A DNA stretch of 64,000 nucleotides from Paenibacillus sp. FSL K6-0276 (GTDB taxonomy: Bacteria; Bacillota; Bacilli; Paenibacillales; Paenibacillaceae): the NCBI RefSeq assembly GCF_037977235.1, contig NZ_CP150276.1, forward strand, positions 248,001 through 312,000, written 5' to 3'. Within the stretch, counting starts at the first letter, position 1, and each line of letters starts with the position of its first letter. Shown here piece after piece: positions 63,949-64,000 of the stretch. Under the pieces are notes generated by a model. The model saw only the letters and a program-made list of their open reading frames with translations. It was not told the origin of the DNA and did not search any database. A program made the position numbers and the translations under genes.

Positions 63949-64000
63949 GTGGCTAACAAAAGCTATTATGATGCCTTGGGCGTGAGTAAAACAGCTACCA
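63949..64000 (+). CDS. DnaJ-family co-chaperone (3' end outside window)
   Basis: After AAAGGAGG with 8-base spacing, GTG opens MANKSYYDALGVSKTAT, the start of a J domain (helix I YYDALGV). Only 17 codons are in the window. Its position 180 bp after hsp20 suggests a CbpA-like or class-II DnaJ in a heat-shock locus rather than the dnaK operon copy. Confidence 0.8.
   Translation, partial: MANKSYYDALGVSKTAT

Overview
The window looks like chromosome of a spore-forming Firmicute of the Paenibacillaceae, most likely Paenibacillus. The evidence is moderate G+C, strong AGGAGG-type ribosome binding sites, frequent TTG and GTG starts, an S-layer-homology-anchored nucleotidase, an LPKTG sortase substrate, a spore transglutaminase (tgl), alanine dehydrogenase beside a PucR-type AdeR regulator, and CtsR boxes ahead of a small heat-shock gene. 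The genus is inferred from gene content; no marker gene such as 16S rRNA is present.

Layout: (1) 1-2.4 kb, the 3' part of a Cna_B-repeat cell-wall adhesin. (2) 2.5-7.6 kb, a reverse-strand sugar cluster: AraC regulator, two-domain mannose-6-phosphate isomerase, ROK kinase, and an orphan C-terminal domain of the GH38 alpha-mannosidase type. (3) 7.6-8.6 kb, decayed genes (esterase, MFS transporter). (4) 8.7-12.7 kb, a glycosyltransferase and a purine operon (guanine deaminase, then NCS2 permease). (5) 13-19.6 kb, an ABC exporter with its DUF1854 partner, a GPH symporter with a ChbG-type deacetylase, and small uncharacterised proteins. (6) 19.9-31.5 kb, a double-module SLH nucleotidase, tRNA-Leu(CAG), a MATE exporter, a two-component system opposite a small secreted protein, and an EamA exporter divergent from a MocR regulator. 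(7) 31.6-39.4 kb, a seven-gene reverse-strand sugar operon (two ABC permeases, binding lipoprotein, LacI, BadF-type kinase, GH4 glycosidase, deacetylase) preceded by two LacI-type operators. (8) 39.7-43.7 kb, an unusual ligase cluster: ATP-grasp protein, FolC-like Mur ligase, membrane-anchored beta-barrel protein and N-formylglutamate-amidohydrolase-like protein. (9) 44-51.3 kb, uridine kinase, a threonine-aldolase-like enzyme, a four-gene surface-polysaccharide cluster and a remnant Zn-dependent hydrolase. (10) 51.6-64 kb, ald and adeR with a repeat-rich spacer between them, tgl, hflX, a SWIM/SNF2 pair, and hsp20 followed by the start of a dnaJ-like gene.

Themes: much of the window is carbohydrate uptake and processing plus cell-surface construction. 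A recurrent hairpin with GACACC and GGTGTC arms serves as the common terminator. Several loci show recent decay: the esterase and MFS fragments, an amidohydrolase reduced to its two ends, and a C-terminal coding scrap upstream of hflX. The best candidate for an undescribed system is the ATP-grasp/Mur-ligase cluster at 39.7-43.7 kb, which pairs two amide-bond-forming enzyme types with a putative amide hydrolase and a membrane protein of unknown role.
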